From contig BCIM01000001.1 of assembly GCA_039545315.1 (NCBI GenBank), forward strand, positions 2,017,783 through 2,081,782: a DNA stretch of 64,000 nt, given 5' to 3'. Made by a program: the position numbers and the translations under genes. Below, in pieces: positions 1 to 10,883 of the stretch (position 1 is its first letter; each line of letters opens with the position of its first letter). The notes beneath the pieces are model-generated. The model saw only the letters and a program-made list of their open reading frames with translations, made no database searches and was not told the origin of the DNA. Source of the DNA: Kondoa malvinella (lineage: Eukaryota; Basidiomycota; Agaricostilbomycetes; Agaricostilbales; Kondoaceae).

Positions 1-1739
1 AGATAGAGCTAGCCTCTACTACTCATTTATGGGCATTGCGTATCCTAGAAGAGATTGTTTCCAACAGTAAGCAAATCGTTGGTGCAGTCAGATCTACTTA
101 ACCAGAATCACAGAGTCGAAATTGGAGGATGTCTTTCCACAGAATCTAGATATCCGGCCCATTGCTTCCATGCTCAGGATACCGAAAGCCGAACGCACAA
201 CGCACAAGTCTGATTTCGACGTGTCGGATACAGATTGCTCAATCATGCTCATTTGCGCTGAAATACTTGAAAGTCTTACTCTCGATCTTGCTCCGGTTCG
301 AAAGAAGCTTGGTCGCTCAGATCAACTCTTAAAACGCTTGTTTGATTTTGTGGAATTTGCCCAAGTGCCGCAAATATGGCCTGATGAGAATGATGAAGAG
401 GGTTCAATGACGCGCAAGACTTGGGGAAGCATCAAAGCGGCCGTGTCGAGGTCTATTATCGCTTGTGCCAGCGAAGACGAAGTGATGGATTTAATTATGG
501 GTGACGAGAGCAAAAGCTGGGTCATCAACAGACTGAGGGAGTATCTGACGCAAGAGGCAAGAGGAGATTTGGTCATCAATGCTAGTATTATGCTTGCGAA
601 TTTGGGTAGAAAAGGTTTGCAAAACCGTGTTTGTTCAACCGATCAAGGTGCTAATCTCTGTACGTCAGATGCACATTGCGTTACTTTGGTACAGATACAT
701 CAGCTAGTACCACTCCTGGCATCGATACTGCGGAAACAAAGCGCAACAGAAGCACCAATACCCGGGGCTACGAAAGTCTCTGGCGAAAAATACCAAATTC
801 TGCATGGCGTCGTCAGCTTGCTCAAGCATCTAGCAATACCTCGTAAGTACTAACCTACTTTTTGTCTACAAGTAGTGAGAATATGCGCACAGCCAGCAAC
901 AAACCAACAATCGGTCAAGCCGGCGTTATTGAACCAACGACCTCATTGCTACAAGATTCGTACGACATGGCTCAACCTGTGCAGGTAGCAGCGATAGGTC
1001 TCTTGAAGCACCTCACCCTTTCTAATCTGCCCAACTGCTTGGCTTTCCTCAATAACCCAGACGGTCTGCCGCGACTCTTGGGCATCATTAGTAGATCAGA
1101 CGAAGTTCGGCTCAAGAGCGAAGGCAGTCGAATTCTAGTCAATCTCATACATACGCTATGGTCGCAGTCTGCATCAGAAGCGGAAAAGCAGAAGCTATCA
1201 CAAAACAGCGAGGTGTATGCTGCGCTTTCGGAAATGATTAGGTCGAGCGCGAAATACCCTATATTGGTCAATCAGGGTGTCACTGCACTGGCTCTGTTAG
1301 CGACCAGTGGTGCTGAAGCTGGTATGTCAGATTCATGCCTTTGTACACCTCTAATGTCTCAACTCTAGCCGAGAGTGCGGCTTCACGTCTTCTACACAAA
1401 TCCGCACTACTTGCTATGCCCGACGATGAAGAGTCGGAAGAGCAAGAAGACGATGCGACGTCTGTTGCCAAGGCTGGTAGAAATTCGAAACCGCCAAGTA
1501 AGAAATCGCCTGACTCCGCTTCCCTCCAGCTAGTCGATACCCTGCACAAAGTCGACACGCAGAACGAGATGACCCTCAACATCATTCAGCTGCTCCAGAT
1601 CTTGCTTGCTACGCTTCCTGACGAATCGACGTCGCGGCAAGAGCTACAAGCCATTTTCAGACAACCCATCGCCGAGCTGATAGGTCGAACTGACGGACCG
1701 TTATCAGAACGAGCCAAACAAGTTCAAGAACACTTGTAA
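1..1739 (+). CDS. SmgGDS/Rap1GDS1-like armadillo protein (5' partial)
   Basis: The gene runs in from the left edge, so the true start is missing. I read four exons: 1-66, 114-842, 893-1321 and 1369-1739, with introns of 47, 50 and 47 nt. All joins keep frame, and about 530 residues are visible. The protein is built of helical armadillo-like repeats; the join at 843-892 gives an arm motif (LLKHLAIP then NKPTIGQAGVIEP) typical of small-GTPase GDP-dissociation stimulators. Family knowledge: such proteins act in the cytosol as chaperones or exchange factors for Rho/Rap-type GTPases with a basic, prenylated tail. An acidic stretch (DDEESEEQEDD) lies near the C-terminus. The next gene converges from the other strand only 32 bp away. 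It could instead be another armadillo protein, but the repeat wording favours the GDS family. Confidence 0.72.
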
Positions 1740-1771
1740 ATTCACCTCAAATGTAAATGTATTACCACCTT

Positions 1772-2608
1772 TTAGACCTTATGCGAATGAGGATTCTTCT
1801 TCAGTTGCGCACTCTCGGCATCTAGTTCTTCTATGCTGCTCGAACACTCTTCTAGCTGTTTCTTGAGTGCCGCGGCGTATTCTTTATCGTCTATCTTGCG
1901 TACAGGTAGATACGCCATCAAGCGGGATTTGAACGATGGTGCATCGTTCGACTCGACGGATGTAGGTATGGAGGTAGTATCGCGTGTGAGGAAAGCGAGT
2001 CGTGCGAGGTAGATTTCGTTAATTGCTAGTTGGAGAATAGAACATCCTAGAGCGAAAGTGATGGTGCCAGGTATAAGCTTTCTTCCGCCTCCTAAACCCT
2101 GGATTAGAACTATCGAAGGCCAAAAGAGGGAAGACTGACGAGCATAGCCGACTAGAAGTACTCCGGCGCCTGCTCCTGATAGACCTGACTGAACGATGTT
2201 TGCTGTATGCGGATTCGGAGTCGCGGTGAGGAATTGCTCATGCCTCAAATAGCGAGTTGCAGGTATAGCCAGATATTCTCTGAACGCTATAAACAACCGT
2301 CAGAGAGGGGAATTGAAATGAATGGCTTAAGGGAAACGGACAGAAGAAGGCGAAAGCAAAGACACCAGAGCTCAATGCCGTAGTGAAAGCAGCCGGAATA
2401 GCTGGAATATTCCTTCGTAAGCCTATCAAGCTGCCTACGCCTGCTGCAGCGGTTCCTGGTTTGGAATTTCTTGAGCTGCATGATCGCGAGATTGAGAGGG
2501 CTGCTGACCTGCCACCAAGGTCCGCGTAACGACTTGTAAAGGTGCTTGACCTGATATGTAGTCGAATGGAGAGACACTGGCTTTGACTTGCACATCTGAA
2601 GTCGACAT
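1772..2608 (-). CDS. Conserved fungal membrane protein of unknown function
   Basis: I read three exons from the ATG at 2608-2606, with introns at 2456-2508 (53 nt) and 2287-2341 (55 nt, CTGAC branch). They give about 242 residues. The middle holds Gly/Ala-rich hydrophobic segments (TLVAGTAAAGVGSLIG, then ALSSGVFAFAFF) followed by FREYLAIP. Further hydrophobic stretches follow, then a charged C-terminal helix with likely coiled-coil (LKKQLEECSSSIEELDAE). From memory this resembles a fungal family of small multi-spanning proteins with Gly-rich helices like those of TIM17-type proteins; that link is inference. No catalytic motif is visible. It ends tail-to-tail with the armadillo gene. Confidence 0.6.
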
Positions 2609-2991
2609 GTTTTGGCTCTTGTCGAGCAACCAGCAACTGCAAGACTGTTGTGATACTTTGGCGACTGTTTTCCCTAGCTTGTGCAAATCTTCTGTGCGAG
2701 GAAGATGACTGCTTGTCGGATTCGCTGTCCTAGACTGGAATGGACAAGCTCGTCGTCAAATGCAGGTCGACAATAATTTGCCTTGTCGAAAGAGCAGTCA
2801 GCTCCTGCATGTAGTATCTTTCTACAGATCAGAATCTTTTCAAAGAAGCACAATCCTACGGGCTAGAAGGCCTGGCCAAGCTGCTCAAGATGTCGAAGAG
2901 GCAATTACTTGTTCTGCCATGGTGACCAAATGGTGCACATGAATGATCTGAAGGGTGAAGGCGACGAGCTTTGACGAGAAGCATATGCATT
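2609..2991. other. Intergenic region upstream of the membrane-protein gene
   Basis: This 383 bp stretch lies between the start of the membrane-protein gene and the stop of the NmrA-like gene, both on the minus strand. It should hold the promoter of the former. I see no conserved coding frame, RNA gene or repeat. Confidence 0.5.
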
Positions 2992-3903
2992 CTACAAAGT
3001 TTGTTCCAGACGCGGAAGATTACTCGCTGCCCAATCCTGCAAAGTCTCCAACTTCATCCCATGCTGCCCATTCCAACTTCGATCCTTGTTCCACGCCACA
3101 CCCTTGTTCCGCGCCCAGACCAGTTGGTATTTAGCTCCAATATTCGCCGAATCTCTTTCAACCGTGTTTTCCAACTCTGCAATGCTAGTGACCTTGCCCT
3201 TGAGATTCCATCCAGATTCCTCTGCCATCCTCAAAACATCCTGGAAAGTTGCCGTGTCTCCTGCAACGTAGATGACTCCTTCAGGTTTCCCTTCGCCTAA
3301 AACAACTTCCGCTACGACTCTCCCGATATCTTCAGCTGATGTGACCGTGATCTCATTGTCCCAAGCACCCAATGCAGTAAAGCTACCCTCCTCCAGATCC
3401 ACAACACCGAAAGTTTCGTGAAACAGAAAGCTGGTGAATATCCCGGTGGAAAAAATGGTCCATTTCAGACGCGATTGTTCGCGCAAGATGTCGCGCACAT
3501 CAAGCTGTTCGTCAAATAATGGCTGAGAAGAACCTCGTCCTATAATATCGTAGTCGACCCCAAATTGCCATGGTATGAACCAGGAAGCGGTGCTTGCGAT
3601 TACAGCTTGAGCGATCCGGAATTGGGTGCCTGGTCCAGCTGAGAAACCAGTAGCGGAAATGACGAGGTCGTATTTGCTGAAGATGGCAGCGAGATCTGGG
3701 ACAGGTGCAGACAAGTCGTGATAGATGACGTTGACCTTGAGCTCGTCGAGGTGTTGGAGTAGCTTGTCTCGAGATGGAGAGGTGGATTGTCGAAGAAGCA
3801 CAGTGACGGATGCTTGCTTATCGCAAGACGTTGTCGCAAGGCTTCTCAGAATGGCCTGCCCTAATTCGCCCGCACCGAGCACAAGGATCTTTTGCATCTT
3901 CAT
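2992..3903 (-). CDS. NmrA-like / isoflavone-reductase-like NAD(P)-binding protein
   Basis: This is a single-exon gene of 303 residues. It opens with a Rossmann NAD(P)-binding loop (KILVLGAGELGQAILRSL, GxxGxxG type). Next come a pyrimidine-reductase-like segment (VISATGFSAGPGTQ, WFIPWQFGVDYD) and a C-terminal region with SAEDIGRVVAEVV and IYVAGD, all typical of NmrA/PCBER-type atypical short-chain dehydrogenases. Known members reduce phenylpropanoid-like or other small ketones, or sense the NADP ratio without catalysis; the substrate here cannot be told. The lack of introns is unusual for this window. The gene is divergent from PRO3, and 370 bp separate the two starts. Confidence 0.85.
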   Translation of the reverse strand: MKMQKILVLGAGELGQAILRSLATTSCDKQASVTVLLRQSTSPSRDKLLQHLDELKVNVIYHDLSAPVPDLAAIFSKYDLVISATGFSAGPGTQFRIAQAVIASTASWFIPWQFGVDYDIIGRGSSQPLFDEQLDVRDILREQSRLKWTIFSTGIFTSFLFHETFGVVDLEEGSFTALGAWDNEITVTSAEDIGRVVAEVVLGEGKPEGVIYVAGDTATFQDVLRMAEESGWNLKGKVTSIAELENTVERDSANIGAKYQLVWARNKGVAWNKDRSWNGQHGMKLETLQDWAASNLPRLEQTL

Positions 3904-4273
3904 TCTTCAAGTCAAAGGTTACTGTTGTGATACCGTCGTGGACTCAATGTAGAGTATACGCAAGCTCGTTGCAGCTGTCCAATAGCCTCATTACTCATCA
4001 AGCGAGATGACTAAAGCATCTCAACCAAGTGGTGGACCTTATCGCTGGACTTGGCGAGTATCCGCGGACAGTCCTGTGCTTTAATTGAGCTGGTGTTAGT
4101 TCTGCCATTCACGCGATTGATTAGAGATCCGCGAGTCTGCGCGAGTCGCTTCGCGATATCATAAAATTGCATTATCTGTCTTGTCAAACAGCCAGCAGCG
4201 AGAATCTACGCAACAACAGCCTTCCAGATTGCGCAGCATCTCATCTAGCCAGTAGCCTCAAAGATCAATCAAA
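3904..4273. promoter_or_regulatory. Shared divergent upstream region of NmrA-like gene and PRO3
   Basis: This 370 bp region separates the two divergent start codons and must hold both promoters. No binding site can be named with confidence. The PRO3 side has a pyrimidine/CA-rich leader just before its ATG. Confidence 0.5.
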
Positions 4274-5577
4274 ATGCCGTACACTCTCGCTATCTTGGGC
4301 GAGTCACCTCAATACTCGAGATGAATAGAGTCTTACTAGCTAGCTACCAAAGGCTGCGGTACCATGGGCATAGCCATCGTCTCTGGCGTGTTGGATTCTT
4401 TAGCCCATCCACAAGAAAATGGCACAAGCACAAAAGAGTCTACTCCATCGTCTAGCATGACTTTGGACGCCTCTGCTGATTCTGTACCAAACAAGTTTAT
4501 CGCTTGCGTGCAGCGTGAAGAGAGCGTCAGGAAGTTGCGCAAGCTTTGGAAAGAGCAGACAGGACTCGAAGTACTGGCTGGCGAGAATGTTGCTGCTGTT
4601 TCGCAGGCCGATGTCATTCTATTAGGGTCAGCATGCTTCTCTCCTAGTCTGAATTCTGTTGATGCATTCGTGCCATGCAGATGCAAACCGCAGATGGCGG
4701 AAGCTATCCTCACATCGCAAGGCATGAGCGAAGCACTTGAAGGCAAACTTCTGATTTCCATCTTGGCGGGTACCACGCTTGCTCAGCTACGTTCTTGGGT
4801 CCCTTCATCCGCTCGAGTACTGCGAGCCATGCCAAATACACCTTGCAAGGTGAGCTCTTTCTTACAATCGGTTTCCCTTCACGCTGAGAACGTGAATGAT
4901 CAGATCCGCGAAGGAATGATCGTCCTCTCTACAATAGCACCATCAGCACCAATGGCGAACCTAGATCGAAACATTGCGCTATCCCTCTTTCAACCAATAG
5001 GCAAATGTCGGTTCTTGGACGAAAAGCACTTTGATGCGTGTACAGCTGTATGTGGATCTGGACCGGCTTTCGCGTTGCTTGTGCTTGAGGCTATGGCGGA
5101 TGGTGGTGTCATGATGGGTTTACCGAGAGTCGAGGCGTTGGAATTGGCTGCGCAGAGTGAGCTTGGGGGGATCGGTCGTTGAGAATACATGCTGACGCAC
5201 TACATGTAGCTATGCAAGGCGCTGCTCGGATGGTTTTGCAATCAGGCAAGCAATTTGAATGGTTTTACTTGCAAACAGCGGCTGAATCATTTGTGCAAAC
5301 AGGCCAGCATCCAGCATCAATTAAGGACAGCGTTACAAGTATGCTCCAAGCTACATCGCACTTCTCATATTGACCCTGTTCTTAATCACAGCTCCTGGTG
5401 GATGCACGATAGCGGGACTACTAACACTAGAAGACGGGTAAGAGAATTGACTATTTCTGCGTCTAGCACGCTCAAACAGGCACCTCTTACAGAAGGGTAC
5501 GAAGCACGATGGCTCGCTGCATCCAGACAGCAACACAGACGGCGGCTGCTCTTGGCGGTGGGGCTCCCAAGAAGTGA
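4274..5577 (+). CDS. PRO3: Pyrroline-5-carboxylate reductase
   Basis: It catalyses the last step of proline synthesis, the NAD(P)H-dependent reduction of pyrroline-5-carboxylate. Seven exons encode about 326 residues. The first intron (4299-4352) appears to be GC-AG with donor GCGAGT; only that join gives the expected nucleotide-binding motif AILGCGTMGIAI. Other introns: 4627-4680, 4850-4903, 5157-5209, 5339-5391 and 5438-5492, all 53-55 nt. The joins recover the family blocks VILLGCKPQMAE, MPNTPCKIREGM, CGSGPAFA, AAQTMQGAARMVL and TPGGCTIAGLLTLEDG, as expected for a complete P5C reductase. The end (ALGGGAPKK) is normal. The RING gene starts only 104 bp downstream on the same strand. Confidence 0.95.
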
Positions 5578-5681
5578 TGCTTGCGTCTTGTCGAGAATTA
5601 TGAAAGTGTCTGCAAGCTACAGCACAGATGGGACAGTAAGAGGGCACTACAGAGCTGACTGGAAAGATCCGGTCGGGTGTC

Positions 5682-7172
5682 ATGGGGACCGATGATTCGA
5701 TCGAGAACGGGTCGTTCCGTTCCCACCACTGCAATGCTGTGACTCTATACCCTGAGCGGATGTTGTTATCAGCGAACTCTGCCACTTTACACTTGTTCAG
5801 CAAGCTCTACTTGAAGAAGGTCCTTCTGCTCGTCGGGCTGTTCTTCTTGACTCGGCGTTCGATTGGCCCATCTGCTACAGAGATCTCAAAAGGCGATGCA
5901 AGCTTGGATCTCGACCTAGCAGAGTCTCTGCTCCTGCCCATTGGTCCTCAAGGCAGCCTAGATCCAACGGATGAATCGTTAGCAGCTGCACCTGGGCCTG
6001 CCTATCATTCGCCTATCACACATCAAGGCAGTCTCGACGCAGCATCATCTGGCTATGCAGAAGACCTGTATCCAAGCGGGTCGACTCAGGCTCAATTACA
6101 TCCTGTAGCAAGCGAAGCACTTCCCGTTTCCGCGCCTCCTGCTAGATCAACTAATGGACCCGCTGTAGCTGCAACTCCTCACTACGAGAAGCACAATTCT
6201 ACTGTTAATCCCTATTGGTCCTTCCTGCTGGCGATGCATGGCATGCTCGTTGTGCAATATCTAGCTTTGGATCTAGAAGACTATATCATCGTCAAGTCGG
6301 CTACTTCTCTTCCCTCAGTTCGCTTCCGAACACGAGCAAATACGTGGAACAAGAGGCGGATGAGGTTGTGTTTCCATGCGAGGCAATTTGTGAGAAGATA
6401 TTTGGTAGCAGGACTGACTCTGGCTGGGCTACTTGGGACGACTGGTGTGACACTATGGTTTGCGATCAGAGAGAATCGTGTGTGGTCGGGTAGCTATCGT
6501 CTATTGACTCACATTGTCTGTCTCGAGGTAAGTCAGTGATTATGGTCAAGAAGACAAGACTGATGATCTTCTATAGGGACTCAATTCGCTTGTCATTCTG
6601 CTATACCCACTCCAGCATATTATATCTATACCTATATCACAACATAAGCAAACATCAATATACCTACTGAACGCTGAATGGCTAATATCACAAATCTCAC
6701 AAGCCACCAATCTAACTGTTGGTCTGCTGCAATTCTCGATCATTCTGTTCTGTCCAACCGACTACAGTCTCTCCGGCCTGTCTTTCCATGTACTAGTTTG
6801 CCTGCCTTCCATTCTGTCCCGCACGCTGGATTTGCATCACCTCTGGCTATCAACGCAAATCAGCTTGGACAAGATGCGTTTTGTGTATGACACTTTCTCC
6901 TCTCCTTTGCGACCGACTGCGAATGAACAAGAATGGCGATGCGGCATATGCTTCGAGGGCGAAGAACATCAAAACAAGCGGAAATGTCTGCTCCGATGCA
7001 CCCATGTCAGCCAGATTAACCTCTGTGCAACTCAGGCTGATTCAGAACATAGGTCTTGCATGCTGATTGTTTGTTCAAATGGATCATGTCCGACAGTCAA
7101 ACGAGATCAGCTTGGTGTCCGGTATGCTGGACGACGCTTATCCCGCCAAGGAGTGAAGAGTTGAAGGCTTGA
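5682..7172 (+). CDS. Membrane RING-H2 finger protein (putative E3 ubiquitin ligase)
   Basis: Three exons, with introns at 6528-6576 and 7006-7052, encode about 464 residues. The N-terminal part has a hydrophobic segment (KVLLLVGLFFLT) and a Ser/Pro/Ala-rich linker. The middle and C-terminal parts have several more hydrophobic helices (FLLAMHGMLVVQYLAL, LVAGLTLAGLLGTTGVTLWF, LLQFSIILFC). The second splice is decisive: it turns an unreadable tail into a RING-H2 finger, CGIC then CTHVLHADC and finally CPVC. Family knowledge: such proteins recruit an E2 enzyme to ubiquitinate membrane substrates, often at ER, Golgi or endosome. Which membrane and which substrate are unknown. The ATG at 5682 is the first in frame and lies close behind PRO3. 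Confidence 0.82.
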
Positions 7173-7433
7173 TTTACATTGTATGTAATAATTCCGAAAT
7201 CTTGTAGCGTTGATGCCATTGTACTAGTATTCCATTGACTCTGATCGATGACACTTCGGACAACAGCTGAGCAACTTGAACAATCTGTCGTGCCTCGCTC
7301 ATTCGCGACAGCTACTACCAATCCGCCCGTGACATGTCCAGTCGCCTCACCGACGGACGGAACGATGCTTGCCTCCAATGACATGTAGATTACTTCGATT
7401 CTTTCGCGCGACTCAAATAGGAACAGATGCTAC

Positions 7434-7888
7434 TCAAAAGTCTAGTACATTGCTGCCCAAGACTTCAGCCTCTACATCCTCCAGCTCGCGATCCCTCTTC
7501 AAATCAGCTCTAGCCTCTCGAATTTTCTTGTCGATCTTCACTTCCCGCATGCATAGCTCTTGCCTGACTCGTTCCTCGAGAAGCTCGTTGCAAATGATCT
7601 GCGTCTTCCACTCCTCCAGTGATTGGATTCCAGTCGCATCCTTGGCTTCGCCGCTCTGAGCTTTGAGCTCGTCGATGGTTGAAGAGATAGTCTCCTCTTT
7701 ATGAGCTAGACGTCCGACTTCTACAATTGTTCGGTTCAGAGCAAAGTGCAGGCCGCTGCGAGCTTGAATGTCGTTCGCAAGACGGTCCTCTTCGGATGAA
7801 ACCTTGCTCAGCATAGTTGGGGAAAGCGCAATAGCTAGAAGAGCAGGTCAGCTATGCTCTGTAGGTATTCGAGCATGAACTTACACAT
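7434..7888 (-). CDS. Small coiled-coil protein, copy 1 (duplicate of 32204-32658)
   Basis: I read an ATG at 7888-7886, a first exon of only four bases, an intron of 50 nt and a main exon of 401 bases, for a protein of 134 residues. The start is MSIALSPTMLSK. The rest is charged and helical with heptad-like spacing (ISSTIDELKAQ, LEEWKTQIICNELLEERVRQEL, KIDKKIREARADLKRDRELED). I do not recognise the family and see no signal peptide or membrane segment. The copy at 32204-32658 encodes the same protein, intron included. Similarity ends within a few bases of the stop codon and about 20 bp upstream of the ATG. Here the gene abuts a truncated F-box fragment, so its promoter is probably altered and this copy may be silent. 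Confidence 0.6.
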
Positions 7889-7912
7889 CTTGACTAAGCT
7901 GTTGGTTGATAG

Positions 7913-8844
7913 GATGACCACCTACCCAACGATATGTCCTTCCCAAATGTAGTACGGATCAAGGCAATCAACACAGAAGCTTCATTGCTCAGCTCGGGTA
8001 CCTTTGGACGCTTTTTGGCGATGTGCGGCAGCGTCGTATCTATCAGCTTCAACCAGAATAACACTCAGTCTGACACCATGTTCGCCTTTTTTGAGACCGT
8101 CCTCTTGGACGCTGCCACTCGACTTCGGCTTATCCACTTGGATGCATCTCGCCTGTTCCTCGATCACATTGAGGAAGGCTACGAGGAAAGTTGCCCTAGC
8201 ATCTCCACAGCTCTACCAGCTTTGGAGAGCTTGGCTCTGGATTTCAATGCCGGCAATAGAGGGAGCGGATCCGATCGCTTTCGCAAAACTTTGGACTCGC
8301 TTTTCCCGCTAGGCGAATCCTGCCCGCGTCTTAAAACACTTCGCCTCGCCTGTCAGGAACAATATGATGAGCTCTGCGGTTTCGTACCCAGAGCATTCGA
8401 GAAGCCCGAAAAATGGATCGACTACTTGGAGCACCGACCGTCAGACGCAACATTCAGACGATTCACAGACCGGGAACAGTATCCATCCATGTCCAGCTTC
8501 TCCTTCACGAGTCGTTTGGAACTGAACTTTCGCAACTCGGGATACATCAGAGAACGAGCTGGTGAGATACATGGTGAAGACTGGGGTGCCAAAAACAAGG
8601 CAGAAGAAGCGGCGATGCTGGCGGTGTATACCAACGTGGAGGAATCTTCCGAACAGAATGCTTTTGCCAATAATCTCGGTCCTCTGTACGATGAGATGAA
8701 GGAAGATTTTGCAAGATTGTCCAGCTCGATTCCGCCTGGCATGGTACTCGAATATGGCTTACACAGAGTTCCTCGTGTGATGCGCTCGAAACCTCGAACT
8801 CTTAAATCCATGCGGCAAAGATATGGGCAAGGAGTTGAACTGAC
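7913..8844 (+). pseudogene. F-box/LRR-like gene fragment A (5'-truncated)
   Basis: Sequence from about 7913 matches the middle and end of the F-box-family gene at 29086-30773 and is open in frame from 7934 to the gap. The F-box and first third are absent: the match starts mid-gene at the block preceding MSFPNVVRIKAINTEA, directly beside the coiled-coil gene. Fragment A is a diverged paralogue rather than a plain copy. It has HIEEGYEES against HVEEGYEES, EKPEKWIDYLEH against EMPEYRIRRRRLDH, and several other substitutions. It runs to QRYGQGVELT, about eight residues before the normal stop, where the N run begins. No start codon context suggests expression. Confidence 0.7.
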
Positions 8845-8944
8845 NNNNNNNNNNNNNNNNNNNNNNNNNNNNNNNNNNNNNNNNNNNNNNNNNNNNNNNN
8901 NNNNNNNNNNNNNNNNNNNNNNNNNNNNNNNNNNNNNNNNNNNN
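8845..8944. other. Assembly gap of exactly 100 N
   Basis: One hundred unknown bases lie between F-box fragments A and B. The round number suggests a placeholder for a gap of unknown true length, so distances and frames across it have no meaning. Confidence 0.98.
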
Positions 8945-9741
8945 ACACCATGTTCGCCTTTTTTGAGACCGTCCTCTTGGACGCTGCCACTCGACTTCGG
9001 CTTATCCACTTGGATGCATCTCGCCTGTTCCTCGATCACGTTGAGGAAGGCTACGAGGAAAGTTGCCCTAGCATTTCCACAGCTCTACCAGCTTTGGAAA
9101 GCTTGGCTCTGGATTTCAATGCCGGCAATAGAGGGAGCGGATCCGATCGCTTTCACAAAACTTTGGACTCGCTTTTCCCGCTGGGCGAGTCCTGCCCACG
9201 TCTTAAAACACTTCGCCTCGCTTGTCAGGAGCAATACAACGAGCTCTGCGGTTTCGTACCCAGGGCATTCGAAATGCCCGAATATAGGATCAGACGCCGT
9301 CGCTTGGACCACCGACCGTCAGACGCAATACTCAGACGATTCACAGATCGGGAACAGTATCCAGCCATGTCTAGCTTCTCCTTCACGAGTCGTCTGGAAT
9401 TGGACTTTAGCAACTCGGACTGCATCAGAAAACGAGCTGGTGAGATACATGGTGAAGACTGGGATGGCAGGGACGATGCAGAAGAAGCGGCCATGCGGGC
9501 GGTGTATACCAACGTGGAGAAATCTTCCGAACAGAACGCTTTTGCCAATTTAGGTCCTCTGTACGATGAGCTCAAGGAAGATTTTGCAAGATTGTCCAGC
9601 TCGATTCCGCCTGGCATGGTACTCGAATATGGCTTACACAGAGTTCCTCGTGTGATGCGCTCGAAACCTCGAACTCTTAAATCCATGCGGCAAAGATATG
9701 GGCAAGGAGTTGAACTGACATTTTGGGCGGCAAGGGAATAG
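8945..9741 (+). pseudogene. F-box/LRR-like gene fragment B (5' part lost in gap)
   Basis: This fragment has the C-terminal half of the F-box-family protein, with in-frame sequence from MFAFFETVLL at 8950 to a stop at 9739-9741. It encodes the same residues as the gene at 29086-30773 apart from the penultimate position (WAARE here, WAAKE there). Similarity continues more than 100 bp past the stop. The 5' half would lie inside the gap, so it may be a complete gene, a truncated copy, or an assembly duplicate. Confidence 0.7.
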
Positions 9742-9999
9742 CCAATGGTGGTCCGGGATGCTGGTCAAGGAGATTTCAAATAGCTGCTGGACGATGGAAG
9801 TCTATGAGATGATGGCGGGCACTATCGAGGATGGTGCAGTACAGAGCTAGCCGGACATTTGTATGCATGACAGCAAAGCAGCAGGCTTTTGGTACAACAC
9901 TATTAGTATCTCGTTTGTCTTTCGTACTGTCCACTGCAAATTGCCGTGAAATGATCCTCAACAGGTAGCCTTACTGCGAACTTCGTCGCAAGCGGTTAA

Positions 10000-10883
10000 T
10001 TAGAAAACGACAAGTGGATTTCTGTGTTGCATCAACACCTGAGCACTCTTCGTTCCAGCTCCTCTGACTACATTCCAATCAAATACGTTGGTCAAGCTCA
10101 AATGATTCAATTGCGGCAACCATTGCTTGTTCTGTAGGCAAAGATAAAGGGCGTTTCTGGGAAAGTTGTACGAAATGTCGAAAACAAGATGCTCGATCGA
10201 AGCTGGAAGATTTGCAAAAGTTTCGATCTTGTTATGAGCTTTTTGGAATGATGGACCGTACAAAGTGAGCTGCTTCAGGCAAGGGAAACTTGATGCAAGA
10301 GTGTTCTTGAAGGATTGCCGCGATGCGTCTGAACTCGCCCTCTCCACCTCTCTCAGCCTCATACTGGGCTATCGTAAGAGAGTGCACCCTCTTGTCATCC
10401 TTGAACAACACCTCGAGCTCTTTGAGGTTGGAAAAGGAGGTCTGTAGCTGGATGCTACCGTGACTCGCAATCCAGGGTTGAATCTGACTGATGGCTTGAA
10501 GTAGATCGGGCCGATCGGCTGCTTGGTGATGAAGCAAAAGAACTTGGATGGGTGTGATGAGGCTCATAGCTTTGATGGTCCTGGACTCGAGGAAGGAACT
10601 GAATTGTTGGATGCTGGAGCTTGGTGGGTCAATACCTCGACGATAAGGAGCATAAGCTGCGTCTTCCTCTCGTGAAGGAGAAAGAAGATAGATCTGCTGG
10701 AGTTGGACCTTCAATGCAAGAGGACAAAGTCGTTTGGATAGAAGGACAAGATGTCTAGCTGAACTTTGGCGGGTCATCACATGGAAATAAAGAACCGTCG
10801 ACTTGGGACTGTGGGAGCAACGTCTCCTCGAAGATGCGCATGATGAGCTCGGAGCTGAGCTTTGAAAAGGGCTCGTTTGACAT
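10000..10883 (-). CDS. F-box-like / leucine-rich protein
   Basis: The reading starts at an ATG at 10883-10881, giving an F-box-like N-terminus (MSNEPFSKLSSELIMRIFEE). Two frame changes follow. I explain them by introns: one of 55 nt beginning shortly after the F-box (leading to HLVLLSKRLCPLALKVQ), and a less certain 43 nt one after FSNLKELE. Together they leave 786 coding bases, an exact number of codons (261 residues plus stop). Leucine-rich strands are visible (FSNLKELE, FPCLKQLTLYG, LPQLNHLSLTNVF). Known role of the family: substrate adaptor of SCF ubiquitin ligases. It lies just beyond the rearranged block and is a distant relative of the F-box genes there. If the second intron is wrong, this is a frameshifted pseudogene. 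Confidence 0.5.

Larger units (their letters stand above)
7431..9880 (+). repeat. Left arm of inverted duplication (matches 28955-32661)
   Basis: The arm holds the coiled-coil gene (minus) followed by two partial F-box-family copies (plus) around an assembly gap. Read on the opposite strand, this is the same gene order as the right arm, but about 2.1 kb equivalent to 30025-32180 is missing at the junction near 7911. The second F-box copy and its 3' flank are nearly identical to the right arm, down to about 9870-9880. Confidence 0.8.

Noticed and set aside
7934..9553. Single ORF read through the N gap that joins the two F-box fragments.
   Set aside because: The gap length is unknown, so the frame through it is meaningless, and the part after the gap is in the wrong frame for the protein.
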